From Thermohalobaculum sp965263335 (GTDB taxonomy: Bacteria; Pseudomonadota; Alphaproteobacteria; Rhodobacterales; Rhodobacteraceae): DNA of 64,000 nt. The stretch covers positions 1,860,001 through 1,924,000 of the forward strand of contig CBDHHE010000001.1 of assembly GCA_965263335.1 (NCBI GenBank), read 5' to 3'. How positions within the stretch are numbered: the first letter of the stretch is position 1; each line of letters starts with the position of its first letter. The position numbers and the translations under genes were made by a program. The notes below the pieces were generated by a model. It saw only the letters and a program-made list of their open reading frames with translations. It was not told where the DNA came from and ran no database searches. Below, in pieces: positions 50,473-59,220 of the stretch.

Positions 50473-51308
50473 CCGAGCAGACACAAAGTCTGCCCGGCGG
50501 TCCCGCCGAGGCCCAAGGCCGGGTGCCCGAGCCAGCGCGGCTGGTGGGGTTTGCCCTGTTGGCAGCACTGGCTGCTTGCGCACTGGTCGGTCCCGATCTC
50601 GTCGGCCATGACCCGGCGAAGCAATCGCTGCTCGAGGCCCGTCAACCGCCGAGCTCCGAGCACCTTCTCGGCACGGATCATCTGGGCCGAGACATGGCGG
50701 CAAGGCTCCTCTCGGGTGCGCAGCTGTCCCTGTCGCTTGCCCTTCTCTCGGTCCTTACCGCAGCTGTTCCGGGCACGCTTCTGGGAATTGCGGCGGCTTG
50801 GTTCGGAGGCTGGACGGACCGCCTCCTCACCAGCCTTGCCGATGCGATCCTGGCGCTGCCCGGGCTTTTGTTGGTGCTGATGCTCGCCGCAATCTCACCG
50901 GGATCCTGGTGGGCACTCTACGCCGGGATCTCGCTGACCTTGTGGGTCGAATACTTCCGCTACATCCGCCAGCGCACGCGCGTGGTTCTGGCCGAACCGG
51001 CGGTCGAGGCCTCCCGCATGCTCGGTCTGCCCCCGAGCCTGATCATCCGACGCCACATCCTGCCCGAGATCGGACCGGGTCTCCTGACCATCGCCGCCTT
51101 CGGCGCGGCAACCGCGGTCACCGCCGTCGCGGCGCTCGGATTTGTCAGCGTGGGCGTCCGGCCACCAACGGCCGAATGGGGGGTGATGATGACGGAACTC
51201 CTCCCCTTCTGGCGTGAATCCCCGTTCCTGATCCTGCAACCGGTGATTTGCCTGATGATCACCGTTCTGGCCCTGCATCTCAGCGTCGGGGGGTTGCAGA
51301 GACAGTGA
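50469..51308 (+). CDS. ABC transporter permease, DppC/NikC-like
   Basis: A 279-residue permease starting at ATG 50469 inside the previous stop. It shows the DppC hallmark HLLGTDHLGRDMAARLLSGA and an EAA loop in ASRMLGLPPSLIIRRHILPE. Five to six hydrophobic segments are visible. Its stop overlaps the GTG start of the fused ATPase gene. Confidence 0.88.
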   Translation: MTEQTQSLPGGPAEAQGRVPEPARLVGFALLAALAACALVGPDLVGHDPAKQSLLEARQPPSSEHLLGTDHLGRDMAARLLSGAQLSLSLALLSVLTAAVPGTLLGIAAAWFGGWTDRLLTSLADAILALPGLLLVLMLAAISPGSWWALYAGISLTLWVEYFRYIRQRTRVVLAEPAVEASRMLGLPPSLIIRRHILPEIGPGLLTIAAFGAATAVTAVAALGFVSVGVRPPTAEWGVMMTELLPFWRESPFLILQPVICLMITVLALHLSVGGLQRQ

Positions 51309-52708
51309 GCGCGCTCGCAGTCGAGAACCTGTCGATCTTCGCCGGCGACACGCGGTTGCTGGGCCCGGTCAGCTTCCGCGTCGAAGCGGGTGGCACGCTC
51401 GTCATCATGGGGGAAACCGGCGCGGGCAAGAGCCTCATCGCGCAGGCCGTTCTCGGAACGCTGCCAAGAAGCCTGCGGGCGAGCGGAGAAATCGCGATCA
51501 ATCAGCATCGTGTGGACAATCTGCCGCCCACAGAACGGGCAAAACTGTGGGGTCGTGAGCTCGCTTCTCTGCCCCAGGAACCCTGGCGGGCGCTCGATCC
51601 GCTCATGGCCTCGTGGAAGCAAGTAGCCGAAGCGCATCGGCACGTTGCGGGGCTTGACGCAGCGGCGGCCAAGAAGGCGACGGCAGAGGTTCTCACCACC
51701 CTCGGATTGGATGCACTGGAGCCCCGCCTGCCCGGTGCGCTCTCAGGCGGCATGGCACAGAGGGTGGCCTTCGCCGCAGCCACAACCAGCCGCGCGCCGA
51801 TCCTCTTTGCAGATGAACCGACAAAGGGGCTCGACCAGGACAGGCAGACGCGGGTGATCGAGTTGCTTTCGCAGGTCCCGGAGAATGGCGGCACGCTCCT
51901 CGCGATCACCCATGACGCCGGCGTCGCCGAGGCACTGGGCGGAGAACTGATCGTGCTCCGCAACGGGGAGGCGATCGAAACCGGGCCGACCAGACAAGTG
52001 CTGCAGACACCGCGGGCGCCCTACACGCAGGCTTTGCTGGCGGCGGATCCACGCGCATGGTCCGCTCAGCCCTCAGCTCCACCGGGTGACATTGTCCTGA
52101 CGGCGCGCGATGTCGCTGTCTGCCGGGCCGGGCGCCGATTGATAGAAGGCTTCGACCTCACGCTCCATGCGGGGCAGAGACTGGCCATCCACGGCCCAAG
52201 CGGTGTCGGCAAGACCACGCTTCTCGACACGCTCGCAGGGCTGCTTCCCACACATGCGGGACGGGTGGATCGTGCCCCGGAGCTGGGCAAGCACGCGGTG
52301 CAGAAGCTCTATCAGGACCCGCCTGCCGCCTTCCCTCCGCTCGTGACGCTCGAGAAGAACCTTCGGGACGTTGCCCGGCGTCACAGAGTGAACTGGGAAG
52401 CGGTGCTCGATCACCTCGCAAGGCTCAACCTCAACGCTTCGCTGCTCGGCAGGCGTCCGGACGCGGTCTCTGGCGGAGAGTTGCAGCGGTTGTCCATCGC
52501 GCGTGCGCTGATCGTGCAACCCAAGGTCCTGCTGGCTGACGAGCCGACAAGCCGGCTCGACCCGATCACGCAAAAGCACACGCTCGATCTCATAGCCGAC
52601 ATCAGCCGTGACAGCGGGATCGCTGTGGTGCTGGTCACGCACAACGCCGACATCGCGTCAAAATGGGCGGGCGAGGTGTACCCGCTTCGGGCCTTACCTG
52701 CAGACTGA
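51305..52708 (+). CDS. Fused double ABC ATPase (NikD-NikE/DppD-DppF-like)
   Basis: A 467-residue protein that joins two ABC domains in one chain. Domain 1 has Walker A GETGAGKS, signature LSGGMAQR and Walker B ILFADEPT. Domain 2 has Walker A GPSGVGKTT, signature VSGGELQR and Walker B VLLADEPT. Each is shorter than a free-standing Dpp ATPase because the Cys-rich C-terminal extensions are missing, unlike the separate DppD/DppF pair at 21267-23197. The start is GTG 51305, overlapping the permease stop. It powers the 47999-51308 importer. Confidence 0.88.
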   Translation: MSALAVENLSIFAGDTRLLGPVSFRVEAGGTLVIMGETGAGKSLIAQAVLGTLPRSLRASGEIAINQHRVDNLPPTERAKLWGRELASLPQEPWRALDPLMASWKQVAEAHRHVAGLDAAAAKKATAEVLTTLGLDALEPRLPGALSGGMAQRVAFAAATTSRAPILFADEPTKGLDQDRQTRVIELLSQVPENGGTLLAITHDAGVAEALGGELIVLRNGEAIETGPTRQVLQTPRAPYTQALLAADPRAWSAQPSAPPGDIVLTARDVAVCRAGRRLIEGFDLTLHAGQRLAIHGPSGVGKTTLLDTLAGLLPTHAGRVDRAPELGKHAVQKLYQDPPAAFPPLVTLEKNLRDVARRHRVNWEAVLDHLARLNLNASLLGRRPDAVSGGELQRLSIARALIVQPKVLLADEPTSRLDPITQKHTLDLIADISRDSGIAVVLVTHNADIASKWAGEVYPLRALPAD

Positions 52709-52878
52709 GCCGCGTTCGGTTGAGGGTCGATCATCCTGCCGAGCGCACACACACCGACCGAATGCCTGGGCCAGAGATGGTACAAAACGATGTGCCCGCA
52801 GCGCACGCGATCCAATGGATGGCCGAGTTTGCACAGCGCTCCCTGGTCAGATGAAGCAAAGCTAGACAACAATCTCTG

Positions 52879-53745
52879 CTAGCTCGGCGCCACGACCGTC
52901 GTCAGCGCCGATGTTGCGACAAAAATTCCAAGCATCACCACAAGTTCGAGTGCGATGGATCGCCGGAGCGCTCCTGCGGCACGTGCGTCGCCCTTGCGAA
53001 GCGCAGGGGTCAGACGCAGCTTGTTCCACGCGGCAACAGCAAGCAGACCACTTGCGATCGCGATCTTTCCAAACAGCACCAGACCATAAGTCGTCGAAAG
53101 GAGCATGCCTGCTGATCCCACCAGCCACCAGGCGATCACCACACCTGCGACCAACGAGATCGGAACAAAGATCATCGCGAGATTTCCGAAGCGCTCGGCG
53201 GCGCGAGCGATCTCGGCAGGGTTGTCGCCGTCGCGTGCGCGCCTGTAGAGCGGGATCAAGGCCCCCAGCCAGGTTGCCATTCCGATCAGATGAACAAAGT
53301 GGGCCGAGCTCGCGAACCCCGCATCGGCGTCAGCGACATGCCCCATGACCAAGAAGCCTGACAGCGCCACAACAGCGCCGATCAGACCGATGATGCGAGT
53401 TGGCCCCTCGATCAGCGAAGCGAGCATCAGAACAGCCAGCCCAGCGAGGCAAAGCCGCAGCAAGTCGCCCTGAGACGTGTCCCAGAGAAGGCCAAGCACT
53501 TCGGGATCTGTGACCCCAGCCCAACCACCCATCAGCATCGCGGATGCGGTGAAGAAGCCCAGAACAACGCCGAAAACGCCGATGAGCGCATACACCACTG
53601 TCTCGGTGGACAATCTATCAGGCGCGGTCTGCGCACGTGTCGCGATGGTCAGCCGATAGATTTGCGTGCCGGAGGCGCCCAGGACACCGAGATACATCGC
53701 CGTCTTGGCGACGATCGCAAGTATCGTCCAGGCGTCGAATGCCAA
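52879..53745 (-). CDS. copD: CopD-family copper resistance membrane protein
   Basis: A 288-residue protein with about eight membrane helices and the CopD/YebZ-type core (HVADADAGFASSAHFVHLIG, ATWLGALIPLYRRARDGDNP). The conserved His in HFVHLIGMATW is a candidate haem/copper ligand. It lies 3 bp after copC and is the last gene of the copper operon. CopC and CopD together move copper between periplasm and cytoplasm. Confidence 0.85.
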   Translation of the reverse strand: MAFDAWTILAIVAKTAMYLGVLGASGTQIYRLTIATRAQTAPDRLSTETVVYALIGVFGVVLGFFTASAMLMGGWAGVTDPEVLGLLWDTSQGDLLRLCLAGLAVLMLASLIEGPTRIIGLIGAVVALSGFLVMGHVADADAGFASSAHFVHLIGMATWLGALIPLYRRARDGDNPAEIARAAERFGNLAMIFVPISLVAGVVIAWWLVGSAGMLLSTTYGLVLFGKIAIASGLLAVAAWNKLRLTPALRKGDARAAGALRRSIALELVVMLGIFVATSALTTVVAPS

Positions 53746-53748
53746 GGG

Positions 53749-54090
53749 CTACTTCACTAAAAAGCTGAATGTGCCGCTCATGATATGCCCGTCAGCGCTC
53801 AGTCCCTTCCAGGCGACCTGGAAAATGCCTGTGCCCTCCAATTCGACCGGCAGCACGAAGTTGCCGCGAAACGCCTTGTGGTCGGAAAGATCGACATCGA
53901 CGGGATCTCCGTCCGCATCGGTAACCGAGACTTTGGTGAGCCTGATCTTCTTGCCGAAGGTGAACTCCAACTGCTTGGGCACAGTGTCCATGACAGCATC
54001 GTTCGCCGGAACGGTCGCGTCCATCTTCGAGTGCGCAAGCCCCAGTGCGGGGAGTGCAATCGCGAGAACCAGTGATGCGAAAAACCTCAT
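53749..54090 (-). CDS. copC: CopC-family periplasmic copper-binding protein
   Basis: A 113-residue secreted beta-barrel. The signal peptide (FFASLVLAIALPALGLA) would be cleaved to leave an N-terminal His (HSKMDATVP), the key Cu(II) ligand of CopC. The second site includes the His in SADGHIMSGTFSF and the Asp in LSDHKAFRG. No Met-rich Cu(I) segment is present, so it binds Cu(II) only. It lies between the cytochrome c gene and copD in the operon. Confidence 0.88.
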   Translation of the reverse strand: MRFFASLVLAIALPALGLAHSKMDATVPANDAVMDTVPKQLEFTFGKKIRLTKVSVTDADGDPVDVDLSDHKAFRGNFVLPVELEGTGIFQVAWKGLSADGHIMSGTFSFLVK

Positions 54091-54102
54091 CGCCGCCTCT
54101 GT

Positions 54103-54525
54103 TTAGTTGATGCCGTTTGCGCGTTGCAGTTCTCGGATGTAGGCGATGATCTTTGTCACTTCGCCTTCGCCGACGCCTTGCACCGGCGGCATGTCTCCAA
54201 AGCGCCAGTGATGGGCGCGGACGCCCTGCTTCACGGCCATGTAGAAGGTGATGTCAGCGTGATGGTTGGGTTCGTAGATAATGTGAACGAGCGGTGGTCC
54301 GGCACCATCGACGCCCGCCCCGTTCTGGCCATGGCACACCGCGCAGTTGGCATCGAAGACAACTTCGCCCTCTGTCGCCACTGCCGAGAGCGTCGGGATT
54401 TTCACCTGTGCCAGTGCGGCACCCGCGTGTGCCGAGTGATCATCAGACCCCGAAGCAAGGAACCTCCAGGCGAGCCCCACAAGGACAGCTCCCACGACGA
54501 CGACCAACAGGATAATTTTCTTCAT
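54103..54525 (-). CDS. Membrane-anchored class I cytochrome c
   Basis: A 140-residue protein with an N-terminal membrane anchor (ILLVVVVGAVLVGLAWRFLA), the haem-binding CAVCH at about residues 61-65, and the distal Met in FGDMPPVQG. A His-containing linker (SDDHSAHAG) between anchor and haem domain could bind copper. It is part of the copper operon and may take electrons from Cu(I) oxidation, for example by the divergent multicopper oxidase. Such small cytochromes are recurrent neighbours of copper tolerance genes. Confidence 0.87.
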   Translation of the reverse strand: MKKIILLVVVVGAVLVGLAWRFLASGSDDHSAHAGAALAQVKIPTLSAVATEGEVVFDANCAVCHGQNGAGVDGAGPPLVHIIYEPNHHADITFYMAVKQGVRAHHWRFGDMPPVQGVGEGEVTKIIAYIRELQRANGIN

Positions 54526-54532
54526 CTGCCTG

Positions 54533-55282
54533 TCACTTCGCCAGCATCCAGATCGCCATGGTGACCATCATCACGTTTTCGGTGAGCGACAGGACTCCCA
54601 GCGGGACATTGCTGCTGCCGCCGACACAGGCGCATTTGAGGTCGCGCTTGTCGATCCATACGGCCTTGAACACAGACACGCAGCCGATCGTACCGATCAC
54701 GAGCGCAAGCGGTGCCGAGAACCATGTCAGCGCTCCGGCAACCATCAAAACGCCAGCCAGACCCTCGGCGAACGGATAGACATACCCGTACCGGACCCAA
54801 CGGCGGGCCAGAAGGTCGTAGTTCAGGAACATCGTCGCAAACCGTTCGATGTCCTGGAGCTTGAGCATCGCGAGGAGGCACATGCTGAAGGCGATGAACC
54901 ACTCGACGGTTCTGATCCGAAACGGATCGCCATATCCCGCCCAGGTCGCGGCGATCGCCATGGCGCCGGCCATCGCGAACACGGCGATCACCGGTTGGTA
55001 GGTGGTCGCGTTCGGGTCCTTCACCGACAGACCCACATGGCGGCGCAGATCGTCATAGCCGCCGATCCGCACCTCACCGATGAACACCTGTGGCGTCGTC
55101 TTCACGCCATGCCGAGCCTTGAAGGCATCAACTTCCTCGCGGCTGGTGAGCGGTCTGTCGATGACCTTGAAGCCTCTCCGCTCGAGAAGATCCTTTGCCT
55201 TCAAGCCGTGCGGGCACAGGCGGCTGCCCATCACCATCCGATGCAATGTTGCGGTTTTCTCGATTGCAGAAATCTTGTTCAT
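54533..55282 (-). CDS. Glutaredoxin-MauE fusion membrane protein
   Basis: A 249-residue two-domain protein. Residues 1-85 are a glutaredoxin (active site CPHG at about 23, TTPQVFIG, IGGYDDL): a monothiol-like site because the second Cys is His-Gly. Residues 100-249 are a MauE/DoxX-type domain with four membrane helices and CACVGG near the C-terminus. ATG 55282 is used; the frame to 55348 overlaps the promoter. It is the first gene of the copper operon, downstream of the CueR-type promoter. A role in thiol-based copper handling or disulphide exchange is inferred. Confidence 0.82.
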   Translation of the reverse strand: MNKISAIEKTATLHRMVMGSRLCPHGLKAKDLLERRGFKVIDRPLTSREEVDAFKARHGVKTTPQVFIGEVRIGGYDDLRRHVGLSVKDPNATTYQPVIAVFAMAGAMAIAATWAGYGDPFRIRTVEWFIAFSMCLLAMLKLQDIERFATMFLNYDLLARRWVRYGYVYPFAEGLAGVLMVAGALTWFSAPLALVIGTIGCVSVFKAVWIDKRDLKCACVGGSSNVPLGVLSLTENVMMVTMAIWMLAK

Positions 55283-55317
55283 GGCAGCCTCGGAGCCTGC
55301 TGACGCGCGATGGCCCC

Positions 55318-55348
55318 AACATAGGGCCTCCAGCAACTGGAAGGTCAA
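55318..55348 (-). promoter_or_regulatory. CueR/HmrR (MerR-family) copper-responsive promoter
   Basis: On the minus strand, TTGACC (55348-55343) and TATGTT (55323-55318) are separated by 19 bp, the over-long spacer that marks MerR-family promoters. The spacer holds the dyad CCTTCCAG-TTG-CTGGAGG. The stretch closely resembles the E. coli copA promoter (TTGACCTTCC...TGCTGGAAGG, from memory). It directs transcription of the glutaredoxin-MauE/cytochrome/copC/copD operon, starting 36 bp before ATG 55282. No cueR gene is in the window. Confidence 0.8.
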
Positions 55349-55468
55349 ATGCTACATCCAGTCCTGGGGATGCTGCTGTGACCGTCGATCTTGGCGACAG
55401 TGCGTGGCAGGGCTAGGTTTGCAGAACGTAAAGCCGGCACCGTTCGTGGCAATCAGGTAGACGAGGCA

Positions 55469-56845
55469 ATGACACAAACTCGGAGGACGTTCCTCATCGG
55501 ATCGGCGGCGTTGAGCGTCGCACCTTACGCGCGCGCAGCGTCCGACGTGCCGCCTGAACTGATCGCTGCCCCGTCAGAGGTTCAACTTGTGTCGGCGGAC
55601 TATGGCCCGACCAGGCTCTGGACGTACAATGGCCGCTCCCCCGGTCCGACGCTTCGAGCCAGGCGGGGAGACCGGATTTCCCAGCGCCTCGTAAACCAGC
55701 TCCCTCAGGAAACAACTGTCCACTGGCACGGCATTCGGATCAAGAACGGCATGGACGGTGTGCCGGGGATCAGTCAGCAGCCGGTTAAGCCGGGCGGCGA
55801 GTTCCTCTATGACTTTGCCGCCAACGATGCAGGCACCTACTGGTATCACCCGCACGTGCGGTCGTGGGAGCAGGTTGCGCGGGGGCTCCAGGGGCCATTG
55901 ATCATCGAGGAAGACATGCCGCCCGAGATTGATCGAGAGGAAGTTCTGGTCCTCGATGACTGGCGACTGGATGCCGAAGCACAGATCGATGAGAGCTTTG
56001 GTCTGATGCACGACTGGTCGCATGCCGGTCGGATCGGAAACTTCGTGACCGTGAATGGCGACGCCGCCCACGAGCTCGTTGCCGGGCGGCACCAGCGGAT
56101 CAGACTTCGGTTGATCAATACGGCAAACGCGCGTGTCTTCACGCTTGGTTTGAAGGGTTTGGAGGGGTGGATCATGGCGCTCGACGGGCAGCCCCTGTCC
56201 CGGCCCGAACCCATGAACCGCCTCCGCCTCGCACCGGCGCAACGGGCCGATCTGATCGTCGATGTGACCGAGACAGCGGCAAGCGAAGCCTTTCTGATCT
56301 CGTTTGAACGAGACGGAGACTATGCGCTTTCCACTGTGAATGTGGAGCCGCCGGTGCGACCGACGCGGATGAGCGCCCCCGTGCCGTTGCAGCCAAATGA
56401 CGTACCAGCGCTCGGGACCGTCGCCGATGCGGCATCTGCCACGTTGGTGATGGAAGGGGGCGCCATGGGCGGGATGCGTTCTGCGATGATCGGTGGGGTC
56501 GAAACCGACATCCGGGATCTGGTCCGCAAGGGACGGGCCTGGGCCTTCAACGGCATGGCCGAACCGCCCGCCGATCCGCTGCTGCGGGTGCGTCTTGGGC
56601 AGACCGCCCGGATCTCGATCAAGAATGACACCCGTTGGCCGCATGCAATGCACCTTCACGGGCATCACTTCCGCCGATTGGGCGCAGGTGGCGATGAAGG
56701 CCCGCTGCGAGACACCTTGCTGCTCGATCCGGCCGAGAACGCGGATATCGCCTTCGTCGCCGACAACCCCGGTGCCTGGCTTCTGCACTGTCACATGCTC
56801 GAGCACGCCGCAGCAGGCATGTCCACCTGGATCGAGGTCGGCTGA
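55469..56845 (+). CDS. Multicopper oxidase (CueO/laccase type), Tat signal
   Basis: A 458-residue multicopper oxidase. Tat signal RRTFLIGSAALSVAPYARA. The copper motifs are HWHG, WYHPH, HAMHLHGHHF and LLHCHMLEHAAAGM; the last supplies the His-Cys-His trinuclear link and the T1 Cys, His and Met ligands. Between the second and third domains lies a Met-containing loop (MEGGAMGGMRSAM), typical of CueO-like cuprous oxidases. The start ATG 55469 has GAGG upstream. It is divergent from the copper operon, sharing the 55283-55468 region, and should detoxify periplasmic Cu(I). Confidence 0.88.
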   Translation: MTQTRRTFLIGSAALSVAPYARAASDVPPELIAAPSEVQLVSADYGPTRLWTYNGRSPGPTLRARRGDRISQRLVNQLPQETTVHWHGIRIKNGMDGVPGISQQPVKPGGEFLYDFAANDAGTYWYHPHVRSWEQVARGLQGPLIIEEDMPPEIDREEVLVLDDWRLDAEAQIDESFGLMHDWSHAGRIGNFVTVNGDAAHELVAGRHQRIRLRLINTANARVFTLGLKGLEGWIMALDGQPLSRPEPMNRLRLAPAQRADLIVDVTETAASEAFLISFERDGDYALSTVNVEPPVRPTRMSAPVPLQPNDVPALGTVADAASATLVMEGGAMGGMRSAMIGGVETDIRDLVRKGRAWAFNGMAEPPADPLLRVRLGQTARISIKNDTRWPHAMHLHGHHFRRLGAGGDEGPLRDTLLLDPAENADIAFVADNPGAWLLHCHMLEHAAAGMSTWIEVG

Positions 56846-57175
56846 GAAACGCCCGACCGCCGCTTGGCCGATGTCTCCCGAAGCGTCTCGGATGTGACGC
56901 CGGTCAGACCAATCCTCGAAACCGGGTCGTTGGCCGCGCTCGAACGGCTCTGTCGGTCTCCGTCGGCCCGAACTCGGCAGTCCCGGGGCCTACCTTGAGC
57001 CGCATTGTCCCCGATCGATCTCAGCAATGAGGTGTCAAGACGGTCCTTCAAGGTTCCCGATCAGCTGACACCCCTTTTCTCGGCCAAGACACAGCCAGTC
57101 GCGGGATGAGATCGTCGGGTTTGCTGTCGCTTGCCCGATCGATATCATCGCACCCTCGCAGCAAGGCAGCACCGG
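56846..57175. other. 330-bp gene-less stretch between convergent genes
   Basis: The multicopper oxidase and the adenylate cyclase converge here. I see no gene-like frame, RNA structure or strong terminator hairpin. Confidence 0.4.
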
Positions 57176-58564
57176 TCAACCAGCACTCCAGACCTCGATG
57201 CCGGCATCGAGTCCACGGATCTGCTGGCTGGTCATGGGTGAGAACCGCTGCACAAGCGGCTCCTCCGCACCTTCGCGCCGAGCTTTGGCCATCAACGCAT
57301 CGCTCGCGATAACTTCGACACCGTGTTCCCGCGTCAACGCCTCCAGGCGGCTCGCCACGTTCACCGTGTTTCCGATCACCGCGAACTCCAGCCGATTTGC
57401 CCCGATGTCGCCGAGCACGACAGGGCCATAGTGGAGGCCGAAACGAGCCTCAATCGGGACAGAGCCGCGTCCGGCCCGTTCTTCGTTCCAGGAACGCACG
57501 GCTGCCTGCATCGACACGGCGCATTCTAGCGCGTTCAGCGCGTCCCGGGCGCCGGCGACAGGGGTGCCGAATGTCGCCATCAACCCGTCGCCCAGATACT
57601 TGTCCAATGTCCCTTGGTGAGCGAACACCTCCGCTTCCATCCGCGCGTGGAAATCGCGGAGCGTGCCGATGACCCGCGCGGGATCGCGGCCTGCCGCATA
57701 GGCTGTGAACCCGACAATATCGACGAACAGAACCGCGACATTCTGGCTGCGGATCTCGCGCAGCGGATCGTCGTTCTGGCTGAGGGAGTCCACCACGTTG
57801 GGCGAGAAGTAGCGCGAAAGATTGGCGCGCGCGCGCTCGGCTTCGGCTTGCTTCAGCACCAGGTTCTGAAGACGCCGCATCGAAACCGCGAGCGTGACGG
57901 CCACAATCAGGAACACCAGGATCTCTTGGACACGCAGATCTACATGCACATTGGTCGGATCAGCGAATTCGCCGAGCGTCGGATGCTCGGCGAAAAGGGC
58001 CCGCGCTGCGGCACCAATGCCGTCCGGGTCCTGTTGCAGATACCAGACCGCCCCCAGCCCCGCAGCCCAGAGCACCGCCGTCCAGGTGCCCACGGCCACG
58101 ATCGTTTGCCAGGAATAGGACAGGGTCGCGCCGGCCAGGATCGTGAAAAAGTAGATGAACGTCTCGAACCGGTACTGAAAGCCCAGCGGCAGCGCGCGCT
58201 CATCCAGAGGGTTCGGCAACATGCACGCCGCCGTCATCAGTGCGAGATCGCAGAACAGCAGCACCAGTTCCCATCGGTTGTGCCCGACGGTGCCAACCCT
58301 TCGCTGCGCAAGTCCGAGCAGGATGAAGAGCACCAAGATCGCCTCGTAGAACAGCACCGCCGGCCAGGGCGTGATCATCGGGATGAAGACCCCGATCGCC
58401 ACCATCGCCCAGATGCGCGCACGCACGGCCAGGTCCAGCCCCTCTCGCTTGTGCCGGGCCATCGCCTCGGCGGTGAAGCGGTTGTCGGGCATCCCCACGC
58501 CCGGGGCGCGGCTGAAACCGGGCGGTGTGAGGAAAGTGGTCCAGGGAACAGCGGATTCTGCCAT
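57176..58564 (-). CDS. Class III adenylate/guanylate cyclase with N-terminal membrane domain
   Basis: A 462-residue protein with about six membrane helices (residues 50-260), a coiled linker (RRLQNLVLKQAEAERARANL) and a C-terminal class III cyclase domain. The metal-binding aspartates are in VLFVDIVGFT and LGDGLMATFG, and the transition-state Asn/Arg pair is in GNTVNVASR, so it should be active. The substrate-selecting positions are not read with certainty, but cAMP is likely. ATG 58564 has GGAGG at good spacing; the frame to 58795 is not supported. Confidence 0.87.
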   Translation of the reverse strand: MAESAVPWTTFLTPPGFSRAPGVGMPDNRFTAEAMARHKREGLDLAVRARIWAMVAIGVFIPMITPWPAVLFYEAILVLFILLGLAQRRVGTVGHNRWELVLLFCDLALMTAACMLPNPLDERALPLGFQYRFETFIYFFTILAGATLSYSWQTIVAVGTWTAVLWAAGLGAVWYLQQDPDGIGAAARALFAEHPTLGEFADPTNVHVDLRVQEILVFLIVAVTLAVSMRRLQNLVLKQAEAERARANLSRYFSPNVVDSLSQNDDPLREIRSQNVAVLFVDIVGFTAYAAGRDPARVIGTLRDFHARMEAEVFAHQGTLDKYLGDGLMATFGTPVAGARDALNALECAVSMQAAVRSWNEERAGRGSVPIEARFGLHYGPVVLGDIGANRLEFAVIGNTVNVASRLEALTREHGVEVIASDALMAKARREGAEEPLVQRFSPMTSQQIRGLDAGIEVWSAG

Positions 58565-58855
58565 CGGTGGCCTCCGTTCTGAAGGGAGGCAGTCTGTGCG
58601 AAAACGGGCCCGGGCGAAACATTCGATGTCGTTGCGGAGAGGGTCAGTCTCAATCATCCCGACAGCGCTTGTCTGCAAGGGCCACGTTTCCCGGGCAGCC
58701 GGGAGGCGATGTTGAGCCGCGCCTGACCCATTGCAAGCACTTATGCAGTGGGGCGGAACACTGAACTCAGGCCGATATCTGCCGTCTCCGCGCATTGCAG
58801 GTGGGATCAGGTCGCTTGCGGCAGAACGAATGTGAGCAGAGCGCTCACGTTCCGA

Positions 58856-59203
58856 TTACTCGGCCGGCTTGCTCCCCAGCTTTGCCAGGTCTGCATAGGC
58901 CGACAGAAGGATCGCGTCGTGCCTGCTCAGTTCCTCGTTCGACGCCAGGTCTGGCGCATCGGCCACCCAGATGGACATCTTCGCCAAGACGCCCGAAACA
59001 TCTGAAGCTTGAACCTCCAGTGCACAGCGAATGATCTCGGACTGAGCATCGATCAGCTGATCAATGTGGGGAGTGTCGCGATTTTGCCCGGACGAGGCCT
59101 TCCCCATCTCGAGATCGAGTTTGATGAATTCTTCCGCAAACTCACGCAACAGTTGGTCGGGACTGATTTGCTCTGACGCATCGGCACGTGCCATGTGATC
59201 CAT
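58856..59203 (-). CDS. Small helical protein of unknown function paired with a receiver protein
   Basis: A 115-residue, predicted all-helical, acidic protein (DQLLREFAEEFIKLDLEMGK, RHDAILLSAYADLAKLG). I do not recognise a domain. It lies 17 bp after the receiver-like gene on the same strand and so is probably co-transcribed. It could be a histidine-phosphotransfer- or output-type partner of that receiver, but no conserved His is placed convincingly. Start ATG 59203. Confidence 0.55.
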   Translation of the reverse strand: MDHMARADASEQISPDQLLREFAEEFIKLDLEMGKASSGQNRDTPHIDQLIDAQSEIIRCALEVQASDVSGVLAKMSIWVADAPDLASNEELSRHDAILLSAYADLAKLGSKPAE

Positions 59204-59220
59204 TTGCCTTGAACCTGGAA

